A stretch of 64,000 nt of DNA from contig NZ_JACXBP010000004.1 in the NCBI RefSeq assembly GCF_014773485.1, positions 496,001 to 560,000 of the forward strand, in the 5' to 3' direction. The position numbers and the translations under genes are program-made. Below, piece after piece: positions 29,392 through 37,907 of the stretch (its first letter is position 1; each line of letters opens with the position of its first letter). Origin of the DNA: Erwinia aphidicola. Lineage in GTDB: Bacteria; Pseudomonadota; Gammaproteobacteria; Enterobacterales; Enterobacteriaceae. A model generated the notes under the pieces. That model made no database searches. It saw nothing but the letters and a program-made list of their open reading frames with translations, and was not told where the DNA came from.

Positions 29392-30484
29392 GATTTTACT
29401 GTATTGCCGTCAGGGTTTTGAGAAAGAGTGCGCGGCGGAGATCACCGCTAAGGCCGCCGAGCGCGAGATTTTCGGTTTCGCCCGCGTGAAAGATGACTCT
29501 GCCTATGTGCTGTTTGAGTGCTATCAGCAGGGGGAAGCCGAGAAGCTGCTGGCCTCACTGCCGTTTAGCGAGCTGATCTTCTCCCGCCAGATGATGGTGG
29601 TCGGTGAGCTGCTGCGCGATTTACCGAGCGAGGACCGCATCACGCCGGTGGTGGGGATGCTGACCGGCGCGGTAGAGAAGGGCGGCGAGCTGCGCGTTGA
29701 GGTGCCGGACACCAATGCCAGCAAAGAGCTGCTGAAATTCTGCCGCAAGTTCACCGTGCCGCTGCGCGCCAGCCTGCGTAAAGCGAATATTCTGCTGAAC
29801 TATGAGACCAACAAGCGTCCGGTGATCCACGTGTTCTTTATCGCTTCGGGCTGCTGCTATGTGGGTTACTCGCTGCCGGGCAACAACTCGCCGCTGTTTA
29901 TGGGCATCCCGCGCCTGAAGTTTCCCTCCGATGCCCCAAGCCGCTCCACGCTTAAGCTGGAAGAGGCTTTCCACGTCTTTATCCCTGCCGACGAGTGGGA
30001 TGAGCGCCTGGCAAGCGGGATGTGGGCGGTGGACCTGGGGGCCTGCCCGGGCGGCTGGACCTATCAGCTGGTGCAGCGCAGCATGATGGTTAACGCCGTG
30101 GATAACGGCCCGATGGCGCCGAGCCTGATGGATACCGGGCAGGTATTCCACCAGCGTGAGGACGGCTTTAAGTACCGCCCGACGCGCAGCAATAACTATT
30201 GGGTGGTGTGCGACATGGTGGAAAAACCGGTGCGCGTGGCGAATCTGATGGCGGACTGGCTGGTGAACGGCTGGTGTCGTGAGGCGATCTTTAACCTCAA
30301 ACTGCCGATGAAGAAGCGTTATGAGGAAGTGTCGCAGAATCTGCAGATGATCCACAAGAAGCTGGTGGAAAACGGCATTAACGCGCAGATCCAGGCGCGT
30401 CAGCTGTACCACGATCGCGAAGAGGTGACGGTGCATATTCGCCGTATCTGGGCCGCCACGCCGGGCCGCCGCGACGAGCGTTAA
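29384..30484 (+). CDS. rlmM: 23S rRNA (cytidine-2'-O)-methyltransferase RlmM
   Basis: RlmM methylates the 2'-OH of C2498 in 23S rRNA. The protein is 366 residues, the E. coli length, with an N-terminal THUMP domain and a C-terminal Rossmann methyltransferase domain with the SAM motif [14 protein letters not shown] near residue 215 and the catalytic Lys region [12 protein letters not shown]. It is coupled to ygdD. REP-like hairpins start about 25 bp after its stop. Confidence 0.95.
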   Translation: MNKILLYCRQGFEKECAAEITAKAAEREIFGFARVKDDSAYVLFECYQQGEAEKLLASLPFSELIFSRQMMVVGELLRDLPSEDRITPVVGMLTGAVEKGGELRVEVPDTNASKELLKFCRKFTVPLRASLRKANILLNYETNKRPVIHVFFIASGCCYVGYSLPGNNSPLFMGIPRLKFPSDAPSRSTLKLEEAFHVFIPADEWDERLASGMWAVDLGACPGGWTYQLVQRSMMVNAVDNGPMAPSLMDTGQVFHQREDGFKYRPTRSNNYWVVCDMVEKPVRVANLMADWLVNGWCREAIFNLKLPMKKRYEEVSQNLQMIHKKLVENGINAQIQARQLYHDREEVTVHIRRIWAATPGRRDER

Positions 30485-30507
30485 TTTTTCCATCGTCAAT
30501 CGCGCGC

Positions 30508-30568
30508 GGGCCGATCAAAAAGATGATCGGCCCCTACTTTAGGGGCGGACCGCTTTTCTGGTCCGCCC
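30508..30568. repeat. REP-like hairpin pair between rlmM and xni
   Basis: GGGCCGATC (30508-30516) / GATCGGCCC (30525-30533) is followed by CTAC (30534-30537), then TTAG (a degenerate GTAG) and GGGCGGACC (30543-30551) / GGTCCGCCC (30560-30568). The pair is tail to tail and sits between convergent genes. Confidence 0.85.
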
Positions 30569-30573
30569 GCGAA

Positions 30574-31323
30574 TTACGGCAATCGTAAATCCTTTAAATT
30601 CCCCGCCAGTACCAAATCCGTTCTCAGCGTGGCGACCTGCTGGCAGATTTCCGCCATCTGGCGATGCTGCTCCAGCTTATTGCGCCACTTCTCCGGCACC
30701 CGATCCAGCTGCTGATAAATTCCTGCCAGGCTACCAAACTGCTGCAGCAGCTGCGTGGCGCTTTTGCCGCCGATACCGGCCACGCCCGGGATCTTACTGC
30801 TGCTGATCCCTGCCAGCCCCCAGTAGTCGGTGAGCTGGGCTGGCGCCACGCCAAATTCGGCGGCAATAAACGGCACGTCGAGCCAGCGTTTCTGGAAATA
30901 GTCGCGGATCTGCACATTAGGTGCCAGCAGCTGGCAATAGCCTTTATCGGTGGAGACAATGGTGGCCTGATGCCCGGCGGCGGCCACTTTACTGGCAAGC
31001 GTGGCGGCGAGGTCGTCAGCCTCATCGCCGGGAGAGTGCCAGCAGTTAACCCCTACGCCGGCAAAGGCCGCGCGCAGCAGCGGCATTTCATTGTGCAGCG
31101 CATCCGGCATCGGCGAGCGCCCGGCTTTGTAATCCGGCAGCAGCCGGTGCCGCCAGCTGTCAGCGCGGTCGTCATCGTCAAAAACCGCCACAGCATGCGT
31201 CGGGCGGGTATGCATCAGCAGCTGATGGATGGCATTCAGGCAGGCGTCCTGGCAGGGAGAACCCTGGACGGCGTGTATGCGGCGAATCAGATTCAGCGCA
31301 TCGATAATCAGTAAATGGTGCAA
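30574..31323 (-). CDS. xni: Flap endonuclease Xni (ExoIX)
   Basis: Xni is a FEN-family nuclease related to the 5'-nuclease domain of Pol I. The 249-residue protein (E. coli 251) has an acidic active site ([32 protein letters not shown]) and the H3TH DNA-binding motif [15 protein letters not shown]. The E. coli enzyme lacks one metal site and has modest activity. It follows ppnN by 38 bp, likely as one transcript. Confidence 0.93.
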   Translation of the reverse strand: MHHLLIIDALNLIRRIHAVQGSPCQDACLNAIHQLLMHTRPTHAVAVFDDDDRADSWRHRLLPDYKAGRSPMPDALHNEMPLLRAAFAGVGVNCWHSPGDEADDLAATLASKVAAAGHQATIVSTDKGYCQLLAPNVQIRDYFQKRWLDVPFIAAEFGVAPAQLTDYWGLAGISSSKIPGVAGIGGKSATQLLQQFGSLAGIYQQLDRVPEKWRNKLEQHRQMAEICQQVATLRTDLVLAGNLKDLRLP

Positions 31324-31361
31324 AATCGTTAATCCTGAGCGGCCCGCAGGCCGCTCGTCGG

Positions 31362-32726
31362 TTACTTGATGATTTCGTAGCAGGGAATGTAGGCACTGCC
31401 CGGCAGCTTCATGCGGTGCTGAGCCACAAAGCCCTGTAGCAAATCGTCCATGCGGCGCATGATCTGCGGATCGCCGTGCAGCTTGTATGGCCCTTTCTCT
31501 TTGATTGCGCGAATGCCGACATCCTTAACGTTACCGGCGACGATCCCGGAGAAGGCGCGACGCAGTGCCGCAGCCAGATCCTCGGCGGGCTGATCCGGCG
31601 ACAGGTTAAGGTTTGCCATATTTTCATGGCTCGGCATAAACGGCATCTGCAGGTCAGGAGCAATACGCAACGCCCAGTTAAAGCTGTAGGCGTCGCCGGT
31701 TTCGCGGCGATGCTCTTTCACCTTCGGCATCGCTTTCTTCATCAGCCGCGCCACTTCCGCCGCATCATCGATAATGATGGTGTAGTGTTTACGCGCCTCA
31801 TCACCCAAGGTGCTGGCGATAAATTCGTCCAGCACCTTAAAGTAATCGGCGCTCTCTTTCGGCCCGGTGAGGATCAGCGGCAGCACCTGGTCATGGTTAT
31901 GCGGGTTCATCAATATACCCAGCAGGTAGAGCAGCTCTTCCGCCGTACCTACGCCGCCCGGGAAGATAATGATGCCGTGCGCCATGCGTACAAAGGCTTC
32001 CAGACGTTTTTCAATGTCCGGCATGATGATCAGCTCGTTAACCAGTGGGTTTGGCGGCTCGGCGGCGATAATTGACGGCTCGGTCAGGCCAATAAAGCGG
32101 CCCTCTCTGTAGCGCTGCTGGGCGTGGCCGACGGCGGCCCCTTTCATTGGCGCTTCCATCACGCCCGGTCCGCAACCGGTGCAGATATTCAGTTCGCGCA
32201 GGCCGAGCTGAGCACCAACGGTGCGGCAGTACTGATATTCCACGGCGTTAATCGAGTGACCACCCCAGCACACTACGGTGTTCGGCTCCTCGCCGACGTG
32301 CAGCGCGCGCGCATTGCGCAGAATGGAGAATACCAGGTTGGTGAGATGAACCGGATCTTCAATTTTCAGCCGCTGGAAGCGACCGGCTTGATCGATCTGG
32401 CCGTTGACGAACAGGATGTCGCGCAGCACGGCAAACAGGTTAGCCTGCAGCGCACGGATAATCCGGCCATCAACAAACGCCTCTTCCGGCGGGTTGATCA
32501 GCTCCAGTTTGACGCCGCGCTCACGGCGCAACACGTTAATATCAAAACTTTCGAAGCGGGAGAGCAGCTCATGGCTGCTGTCGGTTTGGCTACCGGAGTT
32601 GAGCACGGCGAGTGAGCAGTTACGAAACAGCTGGTAGAGATCACTGCTGGCCGTGCGCTTCAGCATGTCGACTTCCAGTTGTGAAAGCAGGTCCATCGAG
32701 CCAAGAGGGCTGATATGTGTAATCAA
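31362..32726 (-). CDS. ppnN: Pyrimidine/purine nucleotide 5'-monophosphate nucleosidase PpnN
   Basis: PpnN (YgdH) cleaves nucleoside monophosphates to base and ribose 5-phosphate and is activated by (p)ppGpp binding in E. coli. It is 454 residues, the E. coli length. The central LOG/lysine-decarboxylase-like domain carries the motif [18 protein letters not shown]. RelA, which makes its activator, is encoded about 10 kb away. A 155-bp gap separates it from queF with nothing obvious in it. Confidence 0.94.
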   Translation of the reverse strand: MITHISPLGSMDLLSQLEVDMLKRTASSDLYQLFRNCSLAVLNSGSQTDSSHELLSRFESFDINVLRRERGVKLELINPPEEAFVDGRIIRALQANLFAVLRDILFVNGQIDQAGRFQRLKIEDPVHLTNLVFSILRNARALHVGEEPNTVVCWGGHSINAVEYQYCRTVGAQLGLRELNICTGCGPGVMEAPMKGAAVGHAQQRYREGRFIGLTEPSIIAAEPPNPLVNELIIMPDIEKRLEAFVRMAHGIIIFPGGVGTAEELLYLLGILMNPHNHDQVLPLILTGPKESADYFKVLDEFIASTLGDEARKHYTIIIDDAAEVARLMKKAMPKVKEHRRETGDAYSFNWALRIAPDLQMPFMPSHENMANLNLSPDQPAEDLAAALRRAFSGIVAGNVKDVGIRAIKEKGPYKLHGDPQIMRRMDDLLQGFVAQHRMKLPGSAYIPCYEIIK

Positions 32727-32881
32727 GTGAACTCCTTTACACCCGCCTGGGTGTGCAGTAACCCCGTGATATGGCGGTCAACGGGGCAAAATTTCCCTGG
32801 GCAGCGTGCTGCTGCTGCCCGTGTCCAGATTAGCCTTTTCGCCTTTGATTTAACAACAGATTAACAGAGATAAACCGGAGA

Positions 32882-33727
32882 TTACTGGCGAACCAGGCGC
32901 GAGCGTCCCGGCTTGAATTGGCCATTGGTGCGCCACGGGTTGATATCCAGCCCGCCGCGGCGCGTGTAGCGCGCGTAAACGCTCAGGCTTTCCGGCTGAC
33001 AGTAGCGCAGAATATCGCTGAAAATACGCTCTACGCACTGCTCGTGAAACTCATTGTGATGGCGGAATGAGACCAAGTAACGCAGCAGGGCTTCGCGCTG
33101 AATGCGCGGGCCGCGATAGCTGATCTGCACCGAACCCCAGTCGGGTTGATTGGTGATCAGGCAGTTAGATTTTAGCAGGTGGCTCACCAGCTGCTCTTCA
33201 ACGATCTCCCCAGCGGCCGCGTCGCGCAGGTAGTCAGCATTGAACTGATAATCATCAATCACGATGTCCTGCTCATCAATACAGCTGCCGTCGAAATGGC
33301 CAATGGGCTGCCCTTCAATTTCCTGCAAGCGGAACAGAGCCACGCTGACCTTGCCTGCGGCGCAGGCACTGAGATCGCGCTCCAGCGTCTGACGCACTTC
33401 GCCCCAGTCGGCAAATTTTGTCTGGTTAAAGCTGTTGAGGTAGAGCTTAAAGCTTTTCGACTCGATCAGGTTCACGCTGTCGGCATCCAGCGCCACTTCA
33501 CCCACCGCCACCTGCGGCAGCCCTTTGCTGTTGAGCCAGGAGAGCTCGTACAGGGTCCAGATATCGGCTCCGGTGAACGGCAGGGTATCCGGATAGAGCC
33601 CCAGCGGTTCACGATTGAGGCTACGCGGCACTGCCTGTAGCAGCGCAGGCTGATAGCTGTCGTGGTATTCTGTGGGTTTCCCCAGAGTCAGGCCTTCCAG
33701 TGCCTGATGATGGTCGTATGAAGACAT
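32882..33727 (-). CDS. queF: NADPH-dependent 7-cyano-7-deazaguanine reductase QueF
   Basis: QueF reduces preQ0 to preQ1, a late step of queuosine synthesis. The 281-residue protein (E. coli 282) is the long, two-domain form. The active Cys189 lies in [16 protein letters not shown] with the catalytic Asp196, and the E-S-K-S-F-K motif near residue 90 is present. It diverges from syd. queE and queD occur later in the window as separate units. Confidence 0.95.
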   Translation of the reverse strand: MSSYDHHQALEGLTLGKPTEYHDSYQPALLQAVPRSLNREPLGLYPDTLPFTGADIWTLYELSWLNSKGLPQVAVGEVALDADSVNLIESKSFKLYLNSFNQTKFADWGEVRQTLERDLSACAAGKVSVALFRLQEIEGQPIGHFDGSCIDEQDIVIDDYQFNADYLRDAAAGEIVEEQLVSHLLKSNCLITNQPDWGSVQISYRGPRIQREALLRYLVSFRHHNEFHEQCVERIFSDILRYCQPESLSVYARYTRRGGLDINPWRTNGQFKPGRSRLVRQ

Positions 33728-33843
33728 GCTGATACCTTATTGCGCCCGTCGGGACAGGCGAGATGACGAATTCGTTAGCCTGATTAGCATTCAGGCTACA
33801 ATGGCCTGTAAGTGTAACCCAGCCAGCTAAGAGTGAAAAAAGA

Positions 33844-34395
33844 ATGATCGAAGAAACCGCCCAGGCATTACGCGATTTTAGCCAACGCTACTGTGACCTC
33901 TGGCAGCAAGAGAGCGGCCACCTTCCCGCCAGCGAGGAGCTGCTCGGCATCCCTTCGCCGTGTGTCGTGGCTACGCAGGGCGATGCCGTTTGGTGGCAGC
34001 CGCAGCCATTTACGCTGGCCAAAAATCTGGAGTCGGTAGAGCGTGCGCTGGATATCCAGCTGCAGCCGTCCGTTAGCGGCTTTTATACCGCACAATTTGC
34101 CGCAGATATGTCGGGAACTTTTTCCGGTCAGCGCGTGTCTTTGGTACAGGTCTGGAGTGAAGATGATTTTCAGCGCGTGCAGGAGAACCTGATTGGTCAT
34201 CTGGTCATGAAGCGTCGGCTGAAGCACTCCCCGACTTTATTTGTCGCCACAACAGACTCTGAGCTGGAAGTGGTGTCGGTGTGTAATTTGAGCGGCGAAG
34301 TGATCCTTGAGCAGTTGGGCACGCTAAAACGTCAGATTCTCGCCCCATCTCTTCAGAACTTTCTTATTCATTTACAGCCGCTTAATAGCCTGTAA
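33844..34395 (+). CDS. syd: SecY-interacting protein Syd
   Basis: Syd is a small peripheral protein that binds SecY and is thought to check translocon quality. The 183-residue protein matches E. coli Syd (181) in length and position between queF and csrB. The sequence has the family features of an acidic N-terminus and a C-terminus [12 protein letters not shown]. No membrane segment is seen. The biological importance is uncertain. Confidence 0.92.
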   Translation: MIEETAQALRDFSQRYCDLWQQESGHLPASEELLGIPSPCVVATQGDAVWWQPQPFTLAKNLESVERALDIQLQPSVSGFYTAQFAADMSGTFSGQRVSLVQVWSEDDFQRVQENLIGHLVMKRRLKHSPTLFVATTDSELEVVSVCNLSGEVILEQLGTLKRQILAPSLQNFLIHLQPLNSL

Positions 34396-34416
34396 TGCGC
34401 TTTTCTCTGCCCGTCC

Positions 34417-34434
34417 TGTGCGAGATCTCTCACA
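34417..34434. promoter_or_regulatory. UvrY (GacA-type) binding palindrome upstream of csrB
   Basis: TGTGCGAGATCTCTCACA is an 18-bp near-palindrome close to the GacA/UvrY consensus (TGTAAGNNNNNNCTTACA class). It lies about 150-160 bp upstream of the predicted csrB start, and a second overlapping palindrome CTCACAAAGGTTGTGAG follows. UvrY is the partner of BarA, encoded about 3.5 kb away. Confidence 0.75.
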
Positions 34435-34576
34435 AAGGTTGTGAGAGATCGCTACGAATGAACTTAATGTCTGCTAGCATTCAAATGTAAAAATATTGTA
34501 GATCATTAAGTTAGCCAGATTGTTGCGAATTATCTTAAGCTTATGCCACAAAAAGCCGTGAGAAGTATCTTGTTTG

Positions 34577-34923
34577 CTTATGACAATCAGGCAGAATTAC
34601 CTCATCGGAAGGGCATTCAGGAACAGGATTAACGTCAAGGAGTGACGTACTCATGGAATGAGTTGGACCCATCAGGATGATGTCGCAGGGACAGGCTTCG
34701 GGATTGAAGCAGGGAAACCTCAGGATGAGGTAATGGACACCTCCAGGAAGGAGAACGTGAACCGTACAGGATGACGGCTAGCAGGGAAGTGAACGGATAA
34801 CATCAGGATGATGTTTGCTCAGGAGAGCACAGGAACAGTTTTCAAGGAAGAGCAGGGAGCATAAAGGTAGCTGGAAAGCTGCGAACGAACCGGGGGCACT
34901 GTTAATACAGTGCCCCTTTTTTT
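34577..34923 (+). ncRNA. csrB: CsrB regulatory RNA
   Basis: CsrB sequesters the translational regulator CsrA on repeated GGA motifs. Between a TATCTT -10 element (34566-34571) and a strong terminator (GGGGCACTG/CAGTGCCCC at 34893-34916 with seven T) there are 23 GGA trinucleotides, four as AGGATG in stem-loop contexts. The 3' part GTAGCTGGAAAGCTGCGAA matches E. coli csrB, and the syd-yqcC location is the same. The exact 5' end is uncertain by several bases; length is about 347 nt (E. coli 369). This accounts for the 598-bp gap. Confidence 0.93.
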
Positions 34924-34993
34924 CGTGCATACTTTTCACTGAGCAGCGTGTGAATGCTATGCTCTGCGCCCTTAACCACAGTGGGAGATCCCT

Positions 34994-35320
34994 ATGAGCC
35001 GTGAACAACAGATTCAGGAACGATTACTGGCAATTGAATCGTTGCTTAAACAGGCGGGGCTATGGCAATCCGTTGCGCCTAACAGCGAAGCTTTTACCAG
35101 CACTGAACCTTTCTGCCTTGACACCATGACGCCGCTGCAGTGGCTGCAGTGGGTGTTCCTGCCACGTATGCAGGCCCTGCTGGATGCGGCTGCACCTCTG
35201 CCCGTTGCGCTGGCCATCGCCCCCTACTATGAAGTCTGGCTGGAGGGCGAAATTCCGGAGCGCGCCGCGCTGCTGCACCGCTTAAACGCTTTCGATCAGC
35301 TGTTCGAGTCGCCCAACTAA
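34994..35320 (+). CDS. yqcC: YqcC family protein (DUF446)
   Basis: A small soluble protein of 108 residues (E. coli 109), mostly helical, with the family stretch MTPLQWLQWVFLPRMQ. Its function is unknown. It overlaps truC by one base (TAATG) and heads the yqcC-truC-yqcA operon. Confidence 0.92.
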   Translation: MSREQQIQERLLAIESLLKQAGLWQSVAPNSEAFTSTEPFCLDTMTPLQWLQWVFLPRMQALLDAAAPLPVALAIAPYYEVWLEGEIPERAALLHRLNAFDQLFESPN

Positions 35321-36105
35321 TGCTGGAGATTATTTATCAGGATGAGTGGCTGGTTGCGGTAAACAAACCCTCGGGCTGGCTGGTGCACCGTAGCTGGCTC
35401 GACCGCCATGAAACCGTGTTTGTGATGCAGACCGTGCGCGACCAGATTGGCCAGCATGTTTTCACCGTACACCGGCTCGATCGCCCAACATCCGGCGTGC
35501 TGCTGATGGCGCTGTCCAGCGAGGTGGCGCGCCTGCTGTCGCAGCAGTTTGAACAGCATAAAATACAAAAAACCTATCATGCCGTGGTGCGCGGCTGGCT
35601 GGAGGGCGAAGAGACGCTCGACTATCCGCTGACCGAAGAGCTGGATAAAATCGCCGACAAGTTTAGCCAGCCGGAAAAAGCCCCGCAGCCTGCGGTAACC
35701 CACTGGCGCGGAGTGGCAACGGCAGAGCTGCCGGTCGCGGTCGGACCTTACGCCACCACGCGCTATTCGCTGGTGGAAATGCTGCCGGAGTCGGGGCGCA
35801 AGCATCAGCTACGCCGTCATATGAGGCATCTGCGTCATCCGATTATCGGCGACAGCGCCCATGGCGACCTGAAACAGAACCGCTCAGCGGCAGCCAACTT
35901 TGCTATGAATCGCCTGATGCTGCATGCCAGCGAGCTGCGCCTGAACCATCCGGTGAGCGGCGAGCCGCTGCTGTTACGAGCCGGGCTGGATGCAGTATGG
36001 CAGCGCGCGATGACGCACTGCGGCTGGCAAAACACGCTCCCGCATATCCCCCGGGTTGAGTTTGCTGCTGAAAGCCCGCAGGATAGTGAGAAATTTGAGT
36101 TCTGA
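35320..36105 (+). CDS. truC: tRNA pseudouridine(65) synthase TruC
   Basis: TruC isomerises U65 in tRNA-Ile1 and tRNA-Asp. The 261-residue protein (E. coli 260) is of the RluA/RsuA type, with the catalytic Asp54 in [13 protein letters not shown] and the [14 protein letters not shown] motif. It starts in the yqcC stop codon and is 14 bp from yqcA. Confidence 0.95.
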   Translation: MLEIIYQDEWLVAVNKPSGWLVHRSWLDRHETVFVMQTVRDQIGQHVFTVHRLDRPTSGVLLMALSSEVARLLSQQFEQHKIQKTYHAVVRGWLEGEETLDYPLTEELDKIADKFSQPEKAPQPAVTHWRGVATAELPVAVGPYATTRYSLVEMLPESGRKHQLRRHMRHLRHPIIGDSAHGDLKQNRSAAANFAMNRLMLHASELRLNHPVSGEPLLLRAGLDAVWQRAMTHCGWQNTLPHIPRVEFAAESPQDSEKFEF

Positions 36106-36119
36106 TAAGGAGAGAGGGT

Positions 36120-36569
36120 ATGGCTGAGGTAGGCATTTTTGTTGGCACGGTTTACGGTAACGCGCTGTTGGTAGCCGAAGAGTCCGAAACTCTGCTGCTT
36201 GAAGCCGGGCATCAGGTCAAGATTTATGAAGATGCAACGCTGGAAGAGTGGCAGCACTACGCGGATAAAGTGGTGCTGGTGATCACCTCGACCACCGGGC
36301 AGGGCGATCTGCCGGACAGCATCGCGCCGCTCTTCCACGCGATTAAAGATAAGCTCGGCCACCAGCCAGGGCTGCGCTACGGCGTGATTGCGCTGGGCGA
36401 CAGCAGCTACGACGATTTCTGCGGCGGCGGTAAAAAGTTTGCTGAACTGCTGCAGGAGCACGGCGCGCAGCGCGTCGGCGAGATGCTGACGGTGGATGCC
36501 TGCGAAAATCCGGAGCCGGAGGAGGTCACCTCCCCGTGGGTTGAGCAGTGGGCTAAGCTAATCGGATGA
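36120..36569 (+). CDS. yqcA: Flavodoxin YqcA
   Basis: A 149-residue flavodoxin-like protein, equal in length to E. coli YqcA. The FMN phosphate loop is GTVYGNA near residue 8, with [11 protein letters not shown] and [14 protein letters not shown] as further flavin contacts. It is related to MioC and probably carries electrons; the partner is unknown. GGAGAGAG precedes the start. Confidence 0.94.
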   Translation: MAEVGIFVGTVYGNALLVAEESETLLLEAGHQVKIYEDATLEEWQHYADKVVLVITSTTGQGDLPDSIAPLFHAIKDKLGHQPGLRYGVIALGDSSYDDFCGGGKKFAELLQEHGAQRVGEMLTVDACENPEPEEVTSPWVEQWAKLIG

Positions 36570-36574
36570 TTAAT

Positions 36575-36646
36575 GTGGGGGCGGAGCGAAAAAGAAGGTC
36601 TGCCCCAACACTACATGTAGGGGACGACCCTTTTTCCGGTCGCCCC
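36575..36646. repeat. REP-like hairpin pair between yqcA and glycerate kinase
   Basis: GGGGCGGA (36578-36585) / TCTGCCCC (36599-36606), then CTAC (36611-36614) two bases from GTAG (36617-36620), followed by a hairpin with arms GACGACC-type (36621-36629) and GGTCGCCCC (36638-36646). The layout is a tail-to-tail pair joined at CTACATGTAG. Here it lies between two genes on the same strand. Confidence 0.82.
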
Positions 36647-36688
36647 GTGCCGGGAGTTTACGTCCAACGCCAACCTGATGGATAACTT

Positions 36689-37831
36689 ATGAAAATCGTT
36701 ATCGCCCCGGATTCCTATAAAGAAAGCCTCTCTGCGTTACAGGTTGCCACCCAAATCGAACTGGGTTTTCGCGACATCTTTCCCGATGCACACTACGTCA
36801 AACTGCCCGTCGCCGATGGTGGTGAAGGCACCGTTGACGCCATGGTTGCTGCTACGGGGGGCCGTATTATTCCACTGCGCGTTACCGGTCCGCTGGGCAC
36901 GCCGGTTGATGCTTTTTACGGGCTGTCCGGTGACGGGCGCAGTGCCATTATCGAAATGGCCGCCGCCAGCGGGCTGGAACAGGTGCCTGCCGATCGGCGT
37001 GATGCGCTGCACGCCACCAGCTGTGGTACCGGCGAGCTGATCCGCGATGCGTTGGATAAAGGCGTAGAAAGCCTGATTATTGGTATTGGCGGCAGCGCCA
37101 CCAATGACGGCGGCGCGGGAATGGTGCAGGCGCTGGGGGCTAAATTACTCGACGCCAGCGGTAAGCCCGTGGCTTACGGTGGCGCGGCGCTGGCGAAGCT
37201 GGATTCGATTGACCTCAGTGAATTCGATGCGCGTATCAAAAGCTGCCGTATCGACGTCGCCTGTGATGTGACCAATCCGCTGCTTGGAGAGACGGGGGCA
37301 TCGGCGGTGTTTGGCCCGCAAAAAGGGGCATCGCCGCAGCAGGTGAAACAGCTGGATGAGGCGCTGGCGCAGTTTGCCCGCATTATTCAGCGTGACCTGC
37401 AGTGTGACGTGTTAAGCGTGGCGGGCGGCGGCGCAGCAGGGGGGATGGGCGCAGGGCTGTTCGCGTTCTGTCAGGCCACCCTGCGCCCGGGCATTGAGAT
37501 TGTTACCGATGCCTTAGGTCTGGATGCACTGGTGCAGGATGCCACGCTGGTGATCACCGGCGAAGGGCGTATCGACAGCCAGACTATTCACGGTAAAGTC
37601 CCGATTGGCGTGGCGCGGGTGGCTAAGCGCTATCACGTACCGACGATCGCCATTGCTGGCAGCCTGACGCACGATGCGGGCGTGGTTCATCAGCACGGGC
37701 TGGACGCGGTATTCAGCGTGATCTACCGCATCTGCAGCCTGCAGGAGGCGCTGGACGAAGCGGCAGAAAATGTGCGTATTGCCGCGCGCAATATCGCCGC
37801 CACGCTAGCCATTGGGATGCATACCCGTTAA
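36689..37831 (+). CDS. Glycerate 2-kinase (GarK/GlxK family)
   Basis: The enzyme phosphorylates glycerate to 2-phosphoglycerate, feeding sugar-acid or glyoxylate breakdown into glycolysis. The 380-residue protein has the family stretches MKIVIAPDSYKESLSA, LPVADGGEGTVDAMV, GIGGSATNDGGAGMVQALG and TGEGRIDSQT. Length matches GarK/GlxK (about 381). In E. coli the place between yqcA and barA holds the gudPXD glucarate genes, not a kinase. No partner catabolic genes or regulator are next to it. I leave the symbol blank, since garK and glxK cannot be told apart by eye. Confidence 0.92.
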   Translation: MKIVIAPDSYKESLSALQVATQIELGFRDIFPDAHYVKLPVADGGEGTVDAMVAATGGRIIPLRVTGPLGTPVDAFYGLSGDGRSAIIEMAAASGLEQVPADRRDALHATSCGTGELIRDALDKGVESLIIGIGGSATNDGGAGMVQALGAKLLDASGKPVAYGGAALAKLDSIDLSEFDARIKSCRIDVACDVTNPLLGETGASAVFGPQKGASPQQVKQLDEALAQFARIIQRDLQCDVLSVAGGGAAGGMGAGLFAFCQATLRPGIEIVTDALGLDALVQDATLVITGEGRIDSQTIHGKVPIGVARVAKRYHVPTIAIAGSLTHDAGVVHQHGLDAVFSVIYRICSLQEALDEAAENVRIAARNIAATLAIGMHTR

Positions 37832-37865
37832 TGGCGGCCGCGCCCGCTGGCGTGCGGGAAATTCC

Positions 37866-37889
37866 GTAGGGGTCAGGCAAGCCTGACCC
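37866..37889. repeat. Single REP-like hairpin between glycerate kinase and barA
   Basis: GTAG (37866-37869) is followed by GGGTCAGGC and its exact complement GCCTGACCC with a 2-nt centre. It lies between the convergent 3' ends of the glycerate kinase gene and barA. Confidence 0.85.
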
Positions 37890-37907
37890 GCGATTCCCAA
37901 CCCGCTA

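Noticed and set aside
34571..34923. Possible small proteins within the csrB region
   Set aside because: The GGA-rich repeated sequence, promoter-like element and terminator match CsrB; the short frames have no family similarity.
37861..37907. Hairpin between the glycerate kinase gene and barA as a plain terminator
   Set aside because: It lacks a T-run on both strands and has the GTAG foot, so it is listed as a repeat.
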